64,000 nucleotides of DNA, from contig VCMS01000203.1 in the NCBI GenBank assembly GCA_022539475.1, positions 118,074 to 182,073 on the forward strand, written 5' to 3'. Both the position numbers and the translations under genes were made by a program. This DNA comes from Gracilaria domingensis. Its lineage: Eukaryota > Rhodophyta > Florideophyceae > Gracilariales > Gracilariaceae. Below, piece by piece: positions 45,720-56,559 of this stretch (positions are counted from its first letter, which is position 1; each line of letters begins with the position of its first letter). The notes under the pieces were generated by a model. That model was not told the DNA's origin. It ran no database searches and saw only the letters and a list, made by a program, of their open reading frames with translations.

Positions 45720-46541
45720 TTTCTGGATCTGAGATTGGGGGTCCTCGCTTGATACCTGTGTTTTCGATACCCCATCCCCCATCCTTCGTACTTCGAAAAG
45801 ATCTCTGTCCCTCCATTCAGCTTTCTCACGGGCGGTGTTCTTGGACTCCTCGCATATCACATCCAAACGTCCCGACATGTGATCCAGACGCTCAATAACG
45901 TGACCCTTCAAATGTTTCACGGACGAGACCAGTTCAGATTGTTGACATTGCAGCTCTAGAGTGTTTACACTACTAATATTCCTCTTCATACTAGTTTTTC
46001 CACGATCTGGTACGCTTCCTTCTATGTTCGGAGCAGCCGAAGCCCCTGTCTCAGTATTCCTGACAATCCCGCCCTGTACAGCAGAACTCTGCGCCTGGCC
46101 TGGACGAATAGCAGCTGATGGGGAGAAACGAAGACGTCCTTGGGGAGCTCTTCTCTCGATGTACGTGCGTGGTAGATCAGAGCTTTCATTATGATATAGC
46201 GTATCACCAACAGCGTTTGTTGTTTCTGATGGTTGCCCTAACACTCTTGAAGACCTCTGTTGTGACCTGCCAAGAATTGTAGAATCCCGCCCACGAGCGA
46301 TTGAACTGAGCTGTACGATTGGAATGTCCTCGTCGCTTTCATCAGCAAGAAAGCGGGACACGGGCGCTGGTATGCGAGCTTCACTCCGGAGAGAAGAATT
46401 GGCCATCACAACGGCAGGTGAATTACCCGCCCTTCCCGAGCTTGACTGCGCAGCAGGCCCCGTTCGCGCCTTCTTTTCTTGGCTATTAGTTTCATTGCCG
46501 TTTGCAGGGTTGTTACGCTTGATTGCGGTAAGATGTGGCAT
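45720..46541 (-). CDS. 5' exon of an unrecognised coiled-coil protein, cut off by the retrotransposon
   Basis: From ATG 46541 (MPHLTAIKRNN; ATG 46697 is also in frame) the exon encodes a Ser/Arg-rich low-complexity region. A heptad-type helix follows near the end (LELQCQQSELVSSVKHLKGH and beyond). A donor CAGAAA|GTAAGA ends the exon at 45720. Without splicing the frame stops at 45666, 39 bp from the 3' LTR. On the far side of the retrotransposon an acceptor at 38274 opens KAEAAKICYQ in the same phase (0), so the Gypsy element lies in this intron. It is divergently arranged with the gene at 46844. Confidence 0.5.
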
Positions 46542-46843
46542 TCTGTGGTGTGTCACAAAGAAAGAAGATCCAGCAGCGGTCGAAGTGAAGTTTTCGATGG
46601 GGAAAGCTCGGAAATGACGTACACTCCAGAGTTCGTACGTTCTCGAATACGGCAAGGCAGGAACGTCAAGGTACTTAAATGTCAAATGCAGATCCATGCT
46701 TTCAGCTCAATACGTGAACGAAGCGATAACTAACCGAATACCTTACATCGAATGGTTTCCTTTTCATAACAGTGAATGAATTCGTAAACAGCACCAAGGT
46801 ATCCTTCAAATCTGCCAAGTCCGAGCCTTGAGACTTCGAAAAC

Positions 46844-48257
46844 TTGAATCGTCACGTGAGTCACTCACACAAAGATGTCTGGAGAGCGGGAGGCTCTGGT
46901 TCGAACAATCTGCGTCCTTCCCATCCCGTTCACGAAGAGCCGACTGTTATGGACAGCACAACATGTCGACCGGACATTAGTGAGGATCTCTTAGACGCGC
47001 ACGAAACGGATGAGGAGCAATTCCCCGACTACGTTTCTGCAGATACGCAACCAGATGATGTCCCTCAAAACCAAGAGCGTGATGTGTCTTGGGATGTAAT
47101 GAACTTCTAAAAATCCTTTTTAGCTCATTCTGTGCCTCTATTTGCGCAATTTGAGACTCTGCAGCCTAGCCTGGAGACTCCGCACCCAGCATCGATTGAT
47201 CTTTTGACATACTGTGGAGAATTCTGTGTGTTATCTGGGTCTGCGGAGTTGCTGTCCACAACAGTTACGCGATTAGAGTCCAGGGTACCTGCACCATATC
47301 GGTTTGTCTCACACGAGTTTGGTTCTGCGAAAGAGCTTGCCACATATCTTTCTAAGTGGAGAAAGTCTTCCGTGGTAAGGGAGGGTGGCATCAAGCGCTT
47401 ATTTCCACAGACTTTAGAGTAAACAAGACTGGAGTCTTTCGTCCATTGTTGCCTGTTCTCCTCGAGCTCTTGAGTGTTGCAGGAGGAGTTACAAAAATAG
47501 AGGATTACTCAGAGGGAACGGTTGGTGGAGAACGAAGGTTTTCGTCAATATGTGACTCAAAGGCTATCAAAGAGTACACGAAAGATTTGAACTCAACAAG
47601 AAACGTTTTGGTTTTCGACTTGTACATCGACGGCCATATTCTTTCGAACTCCGGCTCTCAGAGTGCAAATAACATTCGTGTTCGTCTTTCAAACGTCAAA
47701 AGCGGATCAAGACAGTTGGTAGAAGTAGGAATTGCAACTTTTCTCGATCAAACTCGTGATAAGCGCGGTCCTACTCATATGAAAATGAGAGGCTGACCCT
47801 TCTGCAAAGATTTCTGTTTCTTCTCGTGTCCGATGTCGCCCGTTATTCTCATATTGGCCTGTTAGTTGAAGACGTGCGTATATCCCCCAGGCTTGTTGCT
47901 CACATTGCGGATCAGAAACAAGAGCGTGCATCGCTTTGTCTGAAAGCAGATGCCGGTTTCGCGGATTGCACTCCTTGCCTGATGGTTTCAGGCGCTCAGG
48001 TGTCACAATTTCAATTAGATTCTGAAGTCAACATGTTTTCCAGTGGAAATCACTCCACTGATGTCTCTGTATATGGCTCTGAAAGCGAGCACTCCCATAC
48101 TTCGTTGCGAAGAAAGAAAGCAGCAGAGAACAAACTCGAACTGTTTCAGATTCAGACATCAGGGAACGGAGCAAACAACAGAAACGTCCCTAGGATAGTA
48201 TCGTTTGTGTTTCCGGAACGCTATGTCAAGAGGCTAGAATGCTATTTTGTGGATTAA
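46844..48257 (+). pseudogene. decayed transposon-like gene (unrecognised, possibly KDZ/Plavaka-related)
   Basis: Plus-strand coding blocks in changing frames. The first, 46844-47063, is acidic; a 45-nt intron (47064-47108 or close, acceptor CCTTTTTAG) would join it to 47132-47422. A frame change near 47375-47425 leads to the best block, 47430-47796. That block contains LVFDLYIDGHILSNSGSQ and RLVEVGIA-type spacing, which recalls the core of KDZ/Plavaka-type transposases. Another one-base change near 47780 leads to 47800-48257 (RLVAHIADQKQE, CTPCLM). The family link is from general pattern memory and is weak. It is probably no longer functional. Confidence 0.45.
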
Positions 48258-48886
48258 ATCGTTAAAAAATGTGCAAAGAATTGAATGTACGGCATGTGCA
48301 AGCCAAAAGAAAAAATTCTTGGATACCATACTTTCATTTATTCAAGCAATACTACAGAATTTGTAGAATGAGTGAAAGCGGACATAATTGCTAGTTCACC
48401 TCCATGACATGAAAGTTTTTGTACCTAGTATACTCAGACGGATTAGGTGGTAGCTCGATCTGGAAGCTACCAACGGCACTTGCATACTTGTCGATTGCAA
48501 ATAAACACAAATAATGAATGTAAACTAACTCTGGCTAGTACAACATTCATGAAATGGTAGTTGCGCACATCCATTCCCCCAACGCTTTTCTACCTCCATC
48601 ATCCCGGCAACTACTGTATCACCTCAATCAAAGTAAAGCACCTTCATCTCCTTCCTCTACCTCCACATCCGCGAATGATAGCGTACGAAATTCTTTCCCA
48701 TCATCATTCTCAACCGTTTCCTCTTCATCCTCTACAACATCCTCTCAGCTCCACTTCTCCTCGTATCCAACAACACTGCTCCCTTTCCACACCGGCTTCG
48801 GAACAGTCCTGAACCCAACCCGTGTCCTCTTCTTACTATCCCCTTTTCTTTCTTGTTCTCCACCTTCGGCTGAATTTCATCCTCTT
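48258..48886. other. intergenic; no gene
   Basis: AT-rich up to about 48.55 kb, then C/T-rich on the plus strand, which is the 3' flank of the minus-strand coiled-coil gene. The long plus-strand frames here are shadows of its purine-rich coding strand. Confidence 0.5.
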
Positions 48887-49438
48887 CTACCCCACACTCC
48901 TCGGTTGGATCGGTCTCTTCTCGCCAACCTTCCTCTTCAGACCTCTCTTCCTCACCAATTCTTTCTCCATCACCTCATCCGCCCCAAAACTATCCGTCGC
49001 CGGTACAAAGTCTCTCGCATCCTCGTCCTCGCTTCCGATGCACACTCCTACCCCAACACCGTTCACGATCTTCGTCTTCGGCGCCGGAGTTACCGGCGTT
49101 CCCTCCACACCCCCTACCCCGCCCTTCTTCCTCCCATTCACCTCCTTCGAGCTCCCCTCCAGATTCTCAATGCGTTTCATCATCTTCTTCTGCTCCTCTT
49201 TCATCCCCCTCAGTTCCCTTACCACGAACCCTGTCACCTTCTTCGTCAGTCGACCCACGTCCTCTCCCATGCGCGTCCCCATCGCTCCGGCACACCCCAG
49301 CACTGCAGTGGCCCACCAGTCCAGCTCGTCCTTTTCTTCCTCCTCCTCGAACACACTCTTTAACTTCTTGTGCGACCGTACCCCTTCGTCCGACTCCCAC
49401 GGCCACCTAATGTTCGAACGCGAATCGTCATCGCTCAT
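48887..49438 (-). CDS. small coiled-coil protein, unknown function
   Basis: Single exon, 183 residues, ATG at 49438 (MSDDDSRSN). An acidic segment (FEEEEEKDELDWWATAVLG) is followed by a Met/Lys-rich helix (MKEEQKKMMKRIENLEG) and basic low-complexity sequence ending in Arg/Lys. No domain is recognised. It is divergent from the membrane-protein gene at 50079, and the two share a 640-bp spacer. Confidence 0.5.
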   Translation of the reverse strand: MSDDDSRSNIRWPWESDEGVRSHKKLKSVFEEEEEKDELDWWATAVLGCAGAMGTRMGEDVGRLTKKVTGFVVRELRGMKEEQKKMMKRIENLEGSSKEVNGRKKGGVGGVEGTPVTPAPKTKIVNGVGVGVCIGSEDEDARDFVPATDSFGADEVMEKELVRKRGLKRKVGEKRPIQPRSVG

Positions 49439-50078
49439 GGTCGCGTTGGTAGAAGATCTGGTAGAAGAGCAAAAGGGATATCGAAAGAAGAGAAATCAGA
49501 GAAGCCGAAAAGAACAGAAATCGCTGATCGTTCCTTCGCAAACCGATCACGGTGTACCAAGGGTAGACGCTTTCGTCCCATGACACTGTAGTACCGCCGC
49601 ACCCGCTCATATCCGTCCAACCTCTGCATCGCAATTATTTTCATATTTACTAGCACAATTCTGCACTTCTGAACACTCTCTATGCTTCTCATTCTCCATG
49701 TTCTCCCAACCGTTGCGAGAAGGGCGTCCCTTTTCATACATGGTTCATGCCAGTAGTATATGAAATGAAATCCTACCACTACCATCATATCATGATTCTT
49801 CCGTCCTCTTCATCGCCCTACATTTTACTCTTCATGTACTCCGTCTCTTCATAGCTTTTCCATCACAGAAGCTAAGTTCGCCACTCGTTTATGAACACCT
49901 TCTTCACTTCAAATTTACAAGCCTTAAAGGAAACAAAACATAGATATAGCTCCTTCGATACACCTCTTTATAGGTAATATCTGCTCGTTTCGTTCTCAAT
50001 AAATATATCTCCTCCTCGCCCCTTCTTTCTTCATTTCTTCTCCTCTTTCCTACCTACTCACAGGCAGCAGAGCTCACA
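49439..50078. promoter_or_regulatory. divergent intergenic region
   Basis: Spacer between two divergent genes. It ends with a long C/T-rich stretch directly before ATG 50079, typical of promoter or 5' leader sequence. No repeat or gene seen. Confidence 0.4.
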
Positions 50079-51270
50079 ATGGCCTTCCAAAACACCCACA
50101 AGGTATCGCATGTACAGCTTCGCAACCAAACTGCTCTCATACCTATCCATCTCAACGCATTTCCCCATAGGACATACATCACCTTTGACGACTGCCTTCA
50201 ACTGAAGTACGACGTTGACACCGGGGAAGCCACGGTTCGAGGAGTCCAGACCCTTTTATCCCCCGAACTGCTGGATGAACTCAGTGATGTTTATGACATA
50301 CCTCACGAAGTTTCAATTCATGACCGAATCCTTGAACATCCTCCCTTCTTCCACACAATTGGGAATTTTTCAGAGCTACCCAACTACATGTCAGAGGCTC
50401 GGTCTTATTCACATAATCCCCTGAACATGCTCTCGCTATCCTCTCTCTTGGCATTCTCCCTCTTCGTTTCAGTAGCCATAGGAGCTCTCTATGGGATTAT
50501 AAAGCCTCTCACAACACACGCTCTTCTCTACGATCGCTCCTCCCGCCGAACACAACTGGGATTCACCATCCTGTACAGCATGCTCGAAACTATGTTTCAC
50601 ATTATTCTGTTTGAATTGGCATTCTCTCTTCACGCCACAAGATATGGTAGACTCGCATATGGTCCTATGACTCCGTCGCACACATCCAGCACCGTTTCGG
50701 CACTGAGGAATAAATACCTCGGCATGGGCATCGGTGGGCTTATCGTCCTCAACCTCTCTATCTTCGTCACCTATCAGCTCCGTCCTCCTCCAATCGATGT
50801 CATGGATTCTCTCAAAACTGCATGTATTTCCTTCTTCCCCGGCGGTTTCTTCTTCGGCTTCTTCACCATTCTCATCAACACATTTGGGATCTATTTCTCT
50901 ACAAAACATACGTTCAACAACATAGTTCAGCTCTCCAATCGGGTGGTATACCGGAGAAGAGGGCTGCCGTTGTATTCTAAACTCGTTCCGGAAAGCTTTG
51001 TTCCTTCAGGATTTCCTGCTTTCTATCAAACTTTTTCTGAGCAGAGTGGTCCCAGTTTTCTTCGCACACACACTCTCCGAGTCTTTGGACCCCGAATCCT
51101 TTGGTTCGTACAGAGGTATCCCGCCCCTCCTCACAAACACCTTGTTCATTGTACTACTTGTATGCTCCGGAGTCGTCAAACACGCAACAAGAATCAACGC
51201 AAAGCGATACTTGTGCGCCATTGGTGAGCACCCTAGACCCCCGACACAACATCTACTGCCTTCTGGCTGA
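50079..51270 (+). CDS. five-helix membrane protein, unknown function
   Basis: Two exons, 50079-50945 and 51010-51270. The 64-nt intron (donor GTATAC, acceptor TTCCTTCAG) is phase 0 and swaps into the frame that carries the last hydrophobic helix; the product is 375 residues. A cytosolic-type N-terminus of about 115 residues is followed by helices MLSLSSLLAFSLFVSVAIG, TILYSMLETMFHIILFELAF, MGIGGLIVLNLSIFV, FPGGFFFGFFTILINTFGIY and LLTNTLFIVLLVCSG. No signal peptide. I recognise no family. Without the splice the frame ends at 51227 in low-complexity sequence. It converges with the ParB-oxygenase gene. Confidence 0.55.
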
Positions 51271-51547
51271 CGTATTCACCAAGTGCGAGACAAGTAGTAT
51301 ACGAACATAAGTACATAACTGATACATGTTTCAACTAAACAGAATCTCTTCTCTACAAACATAGTTCCCACATATTCATGACGCTCTCCAGGATTGAAGT
51401 GTTTGGTATGGTATCCTATCCTACCCTTCAATCTTGGGTGGAGTCGTCGCTTCCACAATTCTTAAACTTTCTCTCGATTCACAAGATCATTTACTTCGAA
51501 ACTATATTCGACACATAGATTACTACAAAGTTTCATCACATATTCAC

Positions 51548-54500
51548 TCAGTCCTCTTTGCCATCCTCAAGATCGTTTTCAATCTCCTCCACTTCATAAT
51601 TCTCATCTTCGTCATCTTCTTCATACTGTTCTTCCCCTTCCTCTACTATCACCTCATCATTCTCCTCCTCCAAATTCGACGGTTCTGGATTCTTCCTCTT
51701 CTCCTTCATACTAACCAGGTCTTCATCCTCCTTGAACTGAGGTCGAAAGTGTGGGTTAAGGTGTACCGCATCCGGGAGGTTGTATTTCTCAGGTACCATG
51801 TACATATGGTAACGAAACAAGGGAATCTCGGGGAATCTTCCATCCTCATTTGAAGCGCCTGCATGGAACACATCACCTCTTCCAATAAATATAGACCTAG
51901 GTGGAACGAAAAACTTCCTCACAAACATCCCCCGTGCCAAACCTTCAAATGCCTTGGGAGTAACTGCGTAGTGTGTATGAGACCCTTCACATACCCAAAT
52001 TGGAAACGACACACTTCCGGACACCATCATAAAGTACCCCAGGTTCTTCTTTTCTTCCAGCTTATCCTCATTCGCCAAGGTCGGGAAATCCGTATGTAAC
52101 TGCTGCCGCTTGCATCCAACTGCAGTACATAACACCCTCCCCCCCGTCTTCGGCGCATACATCCTCTCCTTTTCCACTCTATTATCTTGTAAACCCATTA
52201 AAGCACATATCTGTACCAGTCGGGCATCCAGTAAAGCTCTCTTCTTCACAAGCACATGTCTTTCTACGGCTGCCTCCATGTCATCCACTATGCCTCTTCT
52301 CGTAGTCATGTACCTCCCACCATCTGCGTTGATGATCGGTATCCATGTGATTCGGTTCTCTGGTATCCTAAGGTCTGGAGCCCTCTCGAAGTTCCTTCGG
52401 AAGAAGTCCAGTAATTCCACACTAACATCCCCGTCAATGAGCTTCCTCAAACTTTCTGTCAGCTTCACCAACTCTCCATCCGATGCAAAGCCGTCCAGAA
52501 TACAGAAACCTCTCTCTCGAAGCTCGACGTTCTTCTTCACAAAATAGACATAGGCAAGAGAGTCGTTCTTCAGTGCATCCCCCCATAACGTCTTCTCGTC
52601 GACCTCCATGCCTCCCATTGCCGCGTTCAGGAGTTTATGGCCATGATACGCTGCATGCCAAAAGACTGCATGGTGCACACTTTCAAAGTCCTTGGGCTGC
52701 AACAAGTGGCCTCGGTGTTGCTTCTGGAGATGTATCGCATCCATCCACGGGTACACAGATTTAATGACATTCTCCACTCCAGTCGGCCACTTGCTTGGTA
52801 AGGTCTTCACCAACTTTAGCCACGAATCGTCACCTTCATATGCTACTTCTTCAGCCTTCTTCAGACCTGGCGCCAACACCTGCGGTACTGTGTCATCGAA
52901 CGGGTCAGTGTCCTCTGCCTGTGAGACCGCAATTGGTACTCCATCTTAGTGTGTGTAGCTGCCAATGGATATCTGATGACTTTTCAATACGTCTCTCACC
53001 CCCTTCGCACCAAGACTTCGCAGATGACTGATAGCTTCATCCTGAACAGATTGAATACCCTCCGTCCTTGACTTCTTCCGTTGATTAGGGTTCACGTCTC
53101 TCATTGCATTCCTTCGTCGACGGCTTCGTCTTAAACTCCTCATGCTTCTTGTCTTCGATGGCATATTCTCTTCACTTTCTACATCAGAGTCCTTAGAGCC
53201 CTTGCGCACTGGCGCTTTGGCCTTCCTATTTGCCGAACGTGTGGCCATTCTCTGCGTTGTAGACTCGTCTACCGCTTTGGTCTCAGACTGTGTTTCAGTC
53301 GGCGTAGTACCAGTGGCAGGTTTCAACATATCCACCCCTAAACTCTTTGCCAGCTTATCACGAGCAATCCAGACTCTTCTCGAAATCCTTCCTTCCCAGA
53401 GCTTCTTATTCGAAGGTACTTCAATTCGTGCTGCCTGTGTTGCAAGGTACTCACGAACGGTGCGCATTTCAAACTTTGTCACTTCCACCTTCATGGCATA
53501 CGCTTCTTCCAATGTAACTTTCTTCTTCTTCGAAAGCTTCTCTGCCAAAGATTGAAGCCTCCTGCAGCAGATAAAGAAGTATTTGCGTACGTCTTCAAAA
53601 CGACCCGTCAGTTTCGACACTCGCCTGCTGGAAAAGTATGCAACCAGAGCGTCGAGCGTGAAGTGGGTTGTATGCTCATCCATGGTAAAGAATTCATCAC
53701 TTGATATACAAGAAATTCCAATCTCATGGTAGTCCCCACAAATCCGCTCCAAATGTTCCAGCAATCCAGGACTTTTCGCCACCTTCAACCCCATCTCTGC
53801 AAATCTTGCCAAATGCTTGATATTGTACTGGCCAATGATACCGCAAACACTTAGTGCACCTGCGACAGAGGTCCTCGTCATCTTGCTCAAGTCCTTCTTC
53901 TCTTCCTCAACCAGGACCCTTATAAATGACACAATAGAATGCACCTTGTCAGCAAAACCCATAAGACGAGCTTGCTTCAATCCATCGTTTAGCACATTGC
54001 CAAGGCTCAAGATTTCCCTCGTGGTCATCTTCTGTCCATCTTTTCTCTTCCACAGCGAAACAGAAAGACCTCCACATAGATTCCTAATGTTGGGCATAGA
54101 TTCACAGAGCTCTTTGAGTGCTACATAACGATGAGCTCCATCAATCAGCACACAATTCACTTTCAAGCGATTGTTCTGCACTATGTCCTTCTCGGACACA
54201 TCCTGAGACAGAACAGCAACGCTCATGGTCCCAAGTGCCTGCAAGAAGCTTTTTCGTCCAATCTCTTCTTTCAGAGCCTCGACATGATTCCGGAACAACC
54301 CTCTCACAGTCATTTCCGGAACTTGAATGAGCTCAATATCGACTTGAACAGACACATACTCGTAATGATCTAAGTCAAATACCAAACTCGCTAAACTCGT
54401 ATCGACATCATCAGGAGGTATCACATCACCTTCATCAAAGAGTTCATTGACGTTGCTTCCAAGGCTTTCCTTCACTAGAACCACGTCTTCGTCTTCGTCT

Positions 54501-55327
54501 TCATCCCCGTCAATCACTTCCATTGTCACTCCACTGCGATTTCCAGCCTGAGTAATAGCTTCCGCAGTGCTGTTCTTCGATGCTCCAGACTGCACAATCG
54601 TAGCAGTTTGTTTACGAAATGCCGATACAGCACTCTCTGGGGTCGTGGTCATCTTGAATTCTTGCATCTGCTTTCCACCACCGTGAACGTTCGATGGTGT
54701 TTTCAGCTTTGGTACTGGCGCTTGTTTCCCGCCTTGGGGTTTTTTAGCATTCGACGGGGTTTTCACATGAGCCACTTTCATCTGCATTCGCTTTCGGGCA
54801 CTGGATGGAGTTTTAGGTTCTACCACTCGCACCCGTTTCCCAGCAGTATTCGATGGCTTCTCAGGGGCGACGAATTTGGAACTCGGAGCACCCTTGTCTC
54901 CTTCATCAGCGCTTACGACGTCACCCACCTTAGACATTAAGTTCAGGTCCCAGGCGTAGAAACCGGGCCTGTTCATGTCCTTCAATGTCTTCGGAACAGA
55001 ATCTTCATCGGTACACTTAAAGGGATAGGGATAGGGAGTGTCAAGCTCATGAGATATCTTCGCTCGCCATATACCAACTACATCTTCCCCTGGTTTTCCC
55101 TGCAGAGCATGTCCATGCATTTCCCTTCTGAACGTTGTCTTCCCTCCACCAGCGTCCACTTCAACGAGAACAGCTTTCCCAATCGCTGCTTTGTTCCCTC
55201 CTGCCCCTCCCAACAACAAGGTCACTTCTTCGCCTGGTGCGGGCTTCGACTTTATAGCTGTGGATGCGTTCCCCGTCGCTACGTTCGGTTCAGCAGTTCT
55301 GGTCCCGCTCCGAAGTTGTGGTGCCAT
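51548..55327 (-). CDS. ParB-like domain / 2-oxoglutarate-Fe(II) oxygenase fusion
   Basis: Exon 1 is 55327-53000 and exon 2 is 52918-51548; 3699 nt, 1232 residues. The two frames lie in the same register, separated by TAA at 52948-52946. An 81-nt phase-0 intron (52999-52919; donor GTGAGA, branch-like ACTAAG, acceptor TCTCACAG) removes the stop, and the oxygenase frame has no ATG of its own. Start is MAPQLRSG; the open frame upstream has no supporting features. The N-terminus has repeated KTPSN/KTPSS motifs and an acidic patch. A ParB/sulfiredoxin-like domain spans about 345-420 (VLIDGAHRYVAL), followed by a helical region. The C-terminal oxygenase has the iron site His1051-x-Asp1053 (LHTDFP) and His1128 (VFHAGA), and the 2OG-binding Arg1145 (FRYHMY), then an acidic tail. 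Substrate unknown; a modified base or a chromatin protein is plausible from the neighbour (inference). Confidence 0.75.
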
Positions 55328-55676
55328 GGTTCGTCGAGGCTTTCTCACCTTTCGAGAGCGTCTCATTTGAACCTTTCTCAGTCCCCTCATATCCATTATA
55401 TGATGCCAGTGTGTGTGATATACACGAGTCCTGGTGTTCTTCAAATCGTACGTTTGCTCCCGTGAAGTTGCAACCGCTCGTGTTCGAATCTCCGCCCTTT
55501 CTCGCGTGAGCACAATGGACGCAACCACTCACGTTCAAAACGGCTGCAATGCCCACGTGAGCAGTGTGGGTACAGTTCCTGATGGTTATAAATGGTTGGA
55601 TCAATGTCTGATTCCGTCCTGGTTGACCACTGTCCCCGCCTTTCATCATCTTTGAACATCGCCCGAGCGCTGTGTG

Positions 55677-55752
55677 GGAACCGCGGTTCGCCGGGTTCAT
55701 AGCCGAGATCATAGCTATGATCTCGGCTATGAACTCGGCGAACCGCGGTTCC
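55677..55752. repeat. 76-bp near-perfect palindrome (left arm)
   Basis: Two 38-nt halves, 37 of 38 positions complementary, starting GGAACCGCGGTTCGCCG and centred on ATAG|CTAT. Confidence 0.95.
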
Positions 55753-56173
55753 GGCACGGCGCATCTGACGAAACGCCACGTGTATACCGCCGAAAGGACC
55801 CGCCCTGAGGACCCCCTGGAGACCACTTCTACTACACAATGCGCACCAAAGCACCTGTTCTCACCCACACCACCACTACCTGGTGGTGTTGCTGGCGTTT
55901 ATGTGGGCAGTGAATAAGTGACGCCCCGTCGATGGCCGCCGCCCTCCGTGCGCTGCTCCGCTCCCACCGCATCGTCTCTCCTCCTCAAGCCCTTCCCCTC
56001 CGTCTTCCACGCTTGCTACACAATGTGTCCGAAGTGTCATCCGCGTCTCCATCGCTCTCCCGTTTATTCGACGTCACTGCCCACATAAACGCCAGCAAGG
56101 GGTCCTCCAGGGGGGTCATCAGGGGGGTCCTTTCGGCGGTATACACGTGGCGTTTCGTCAGATGCGCCGTGCC

Positions 56174-56249
56174 GGAACCGCGGTTCGCCGAGTTCATAGC
56201 CGAGATCATAGGTATGATCTCGGCTATGAACTCGGCGAACCGCGGTTCC
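56174..56249. repeat. 76-bp near-perfect palindrome (right arm)
   Basis: Same palindrome as the left arm with the centre ATAG|GTAT; ends and inner sequence otherwise match. Confidence 0.95.
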
Positions 56250-56559
56250 CACACCGCGCTCGGGCGATGTTCGAAGATCTACGAACCCAGTGTTTTCTAC
56301 GTTGGTTTTACATACTAGACATATAATGCACTGCACATACTGAGGTGCCCCACCGGTTTGATGTGTTTAGATCCCACTCTCGTCTCTCTATTTCATTACC
56401 GGCTCAGCTCTCGGTAATCCGTCGCAACCGCGCTCTCCACCATTGTTTCCGACGCTTCCCGACGTTTCCGACGCTTCCCACCCATTTAAACATCTCCGAA
56501 ACTTCTACCGTTCCAAAATACTCGTTTACTTCGCGTCCTTTCCGATTCTCAGTTCTTAC

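Larger units (their letters stand above)
55653..56273. repeat. large inverted repeat with a palindrome in each arm
   Basis: Left arm about 55653-55822 plus 55891-55913; right arm about 56074-56096 plus 56103-56273, in inverted orientation. The left arm has a roughly 68-bp insertion between its two parts. The spacer is about 160 bp. Each arm contains its own 76-bp palindrome, so the region can in theory fold into a four-arm structure. It is centred between the divergent ATGs at 55327 and 56560. Confidence 0.9.

Noticed and set aside
48554-49583. Long plus-strand frames of 250-270 codons
   Set aside because: They are antisense to the purine-rich coiled-coil gene and are Ser/Pro/Phe low-complexity shadows.
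55290-55868. Minus-strand frame of 192 codons upstream of the ParB gene
   Set aside because: It runs through the palindrome, lacks a domain, and is out of register with the ParB frame.
55932-56318. Small plus-strand frame in the inverted repeat (MAAALRALLRSHR), resembling a targeting peptide
   Set aside because: Its downstream part is translated palindrome; no coding continuation found.
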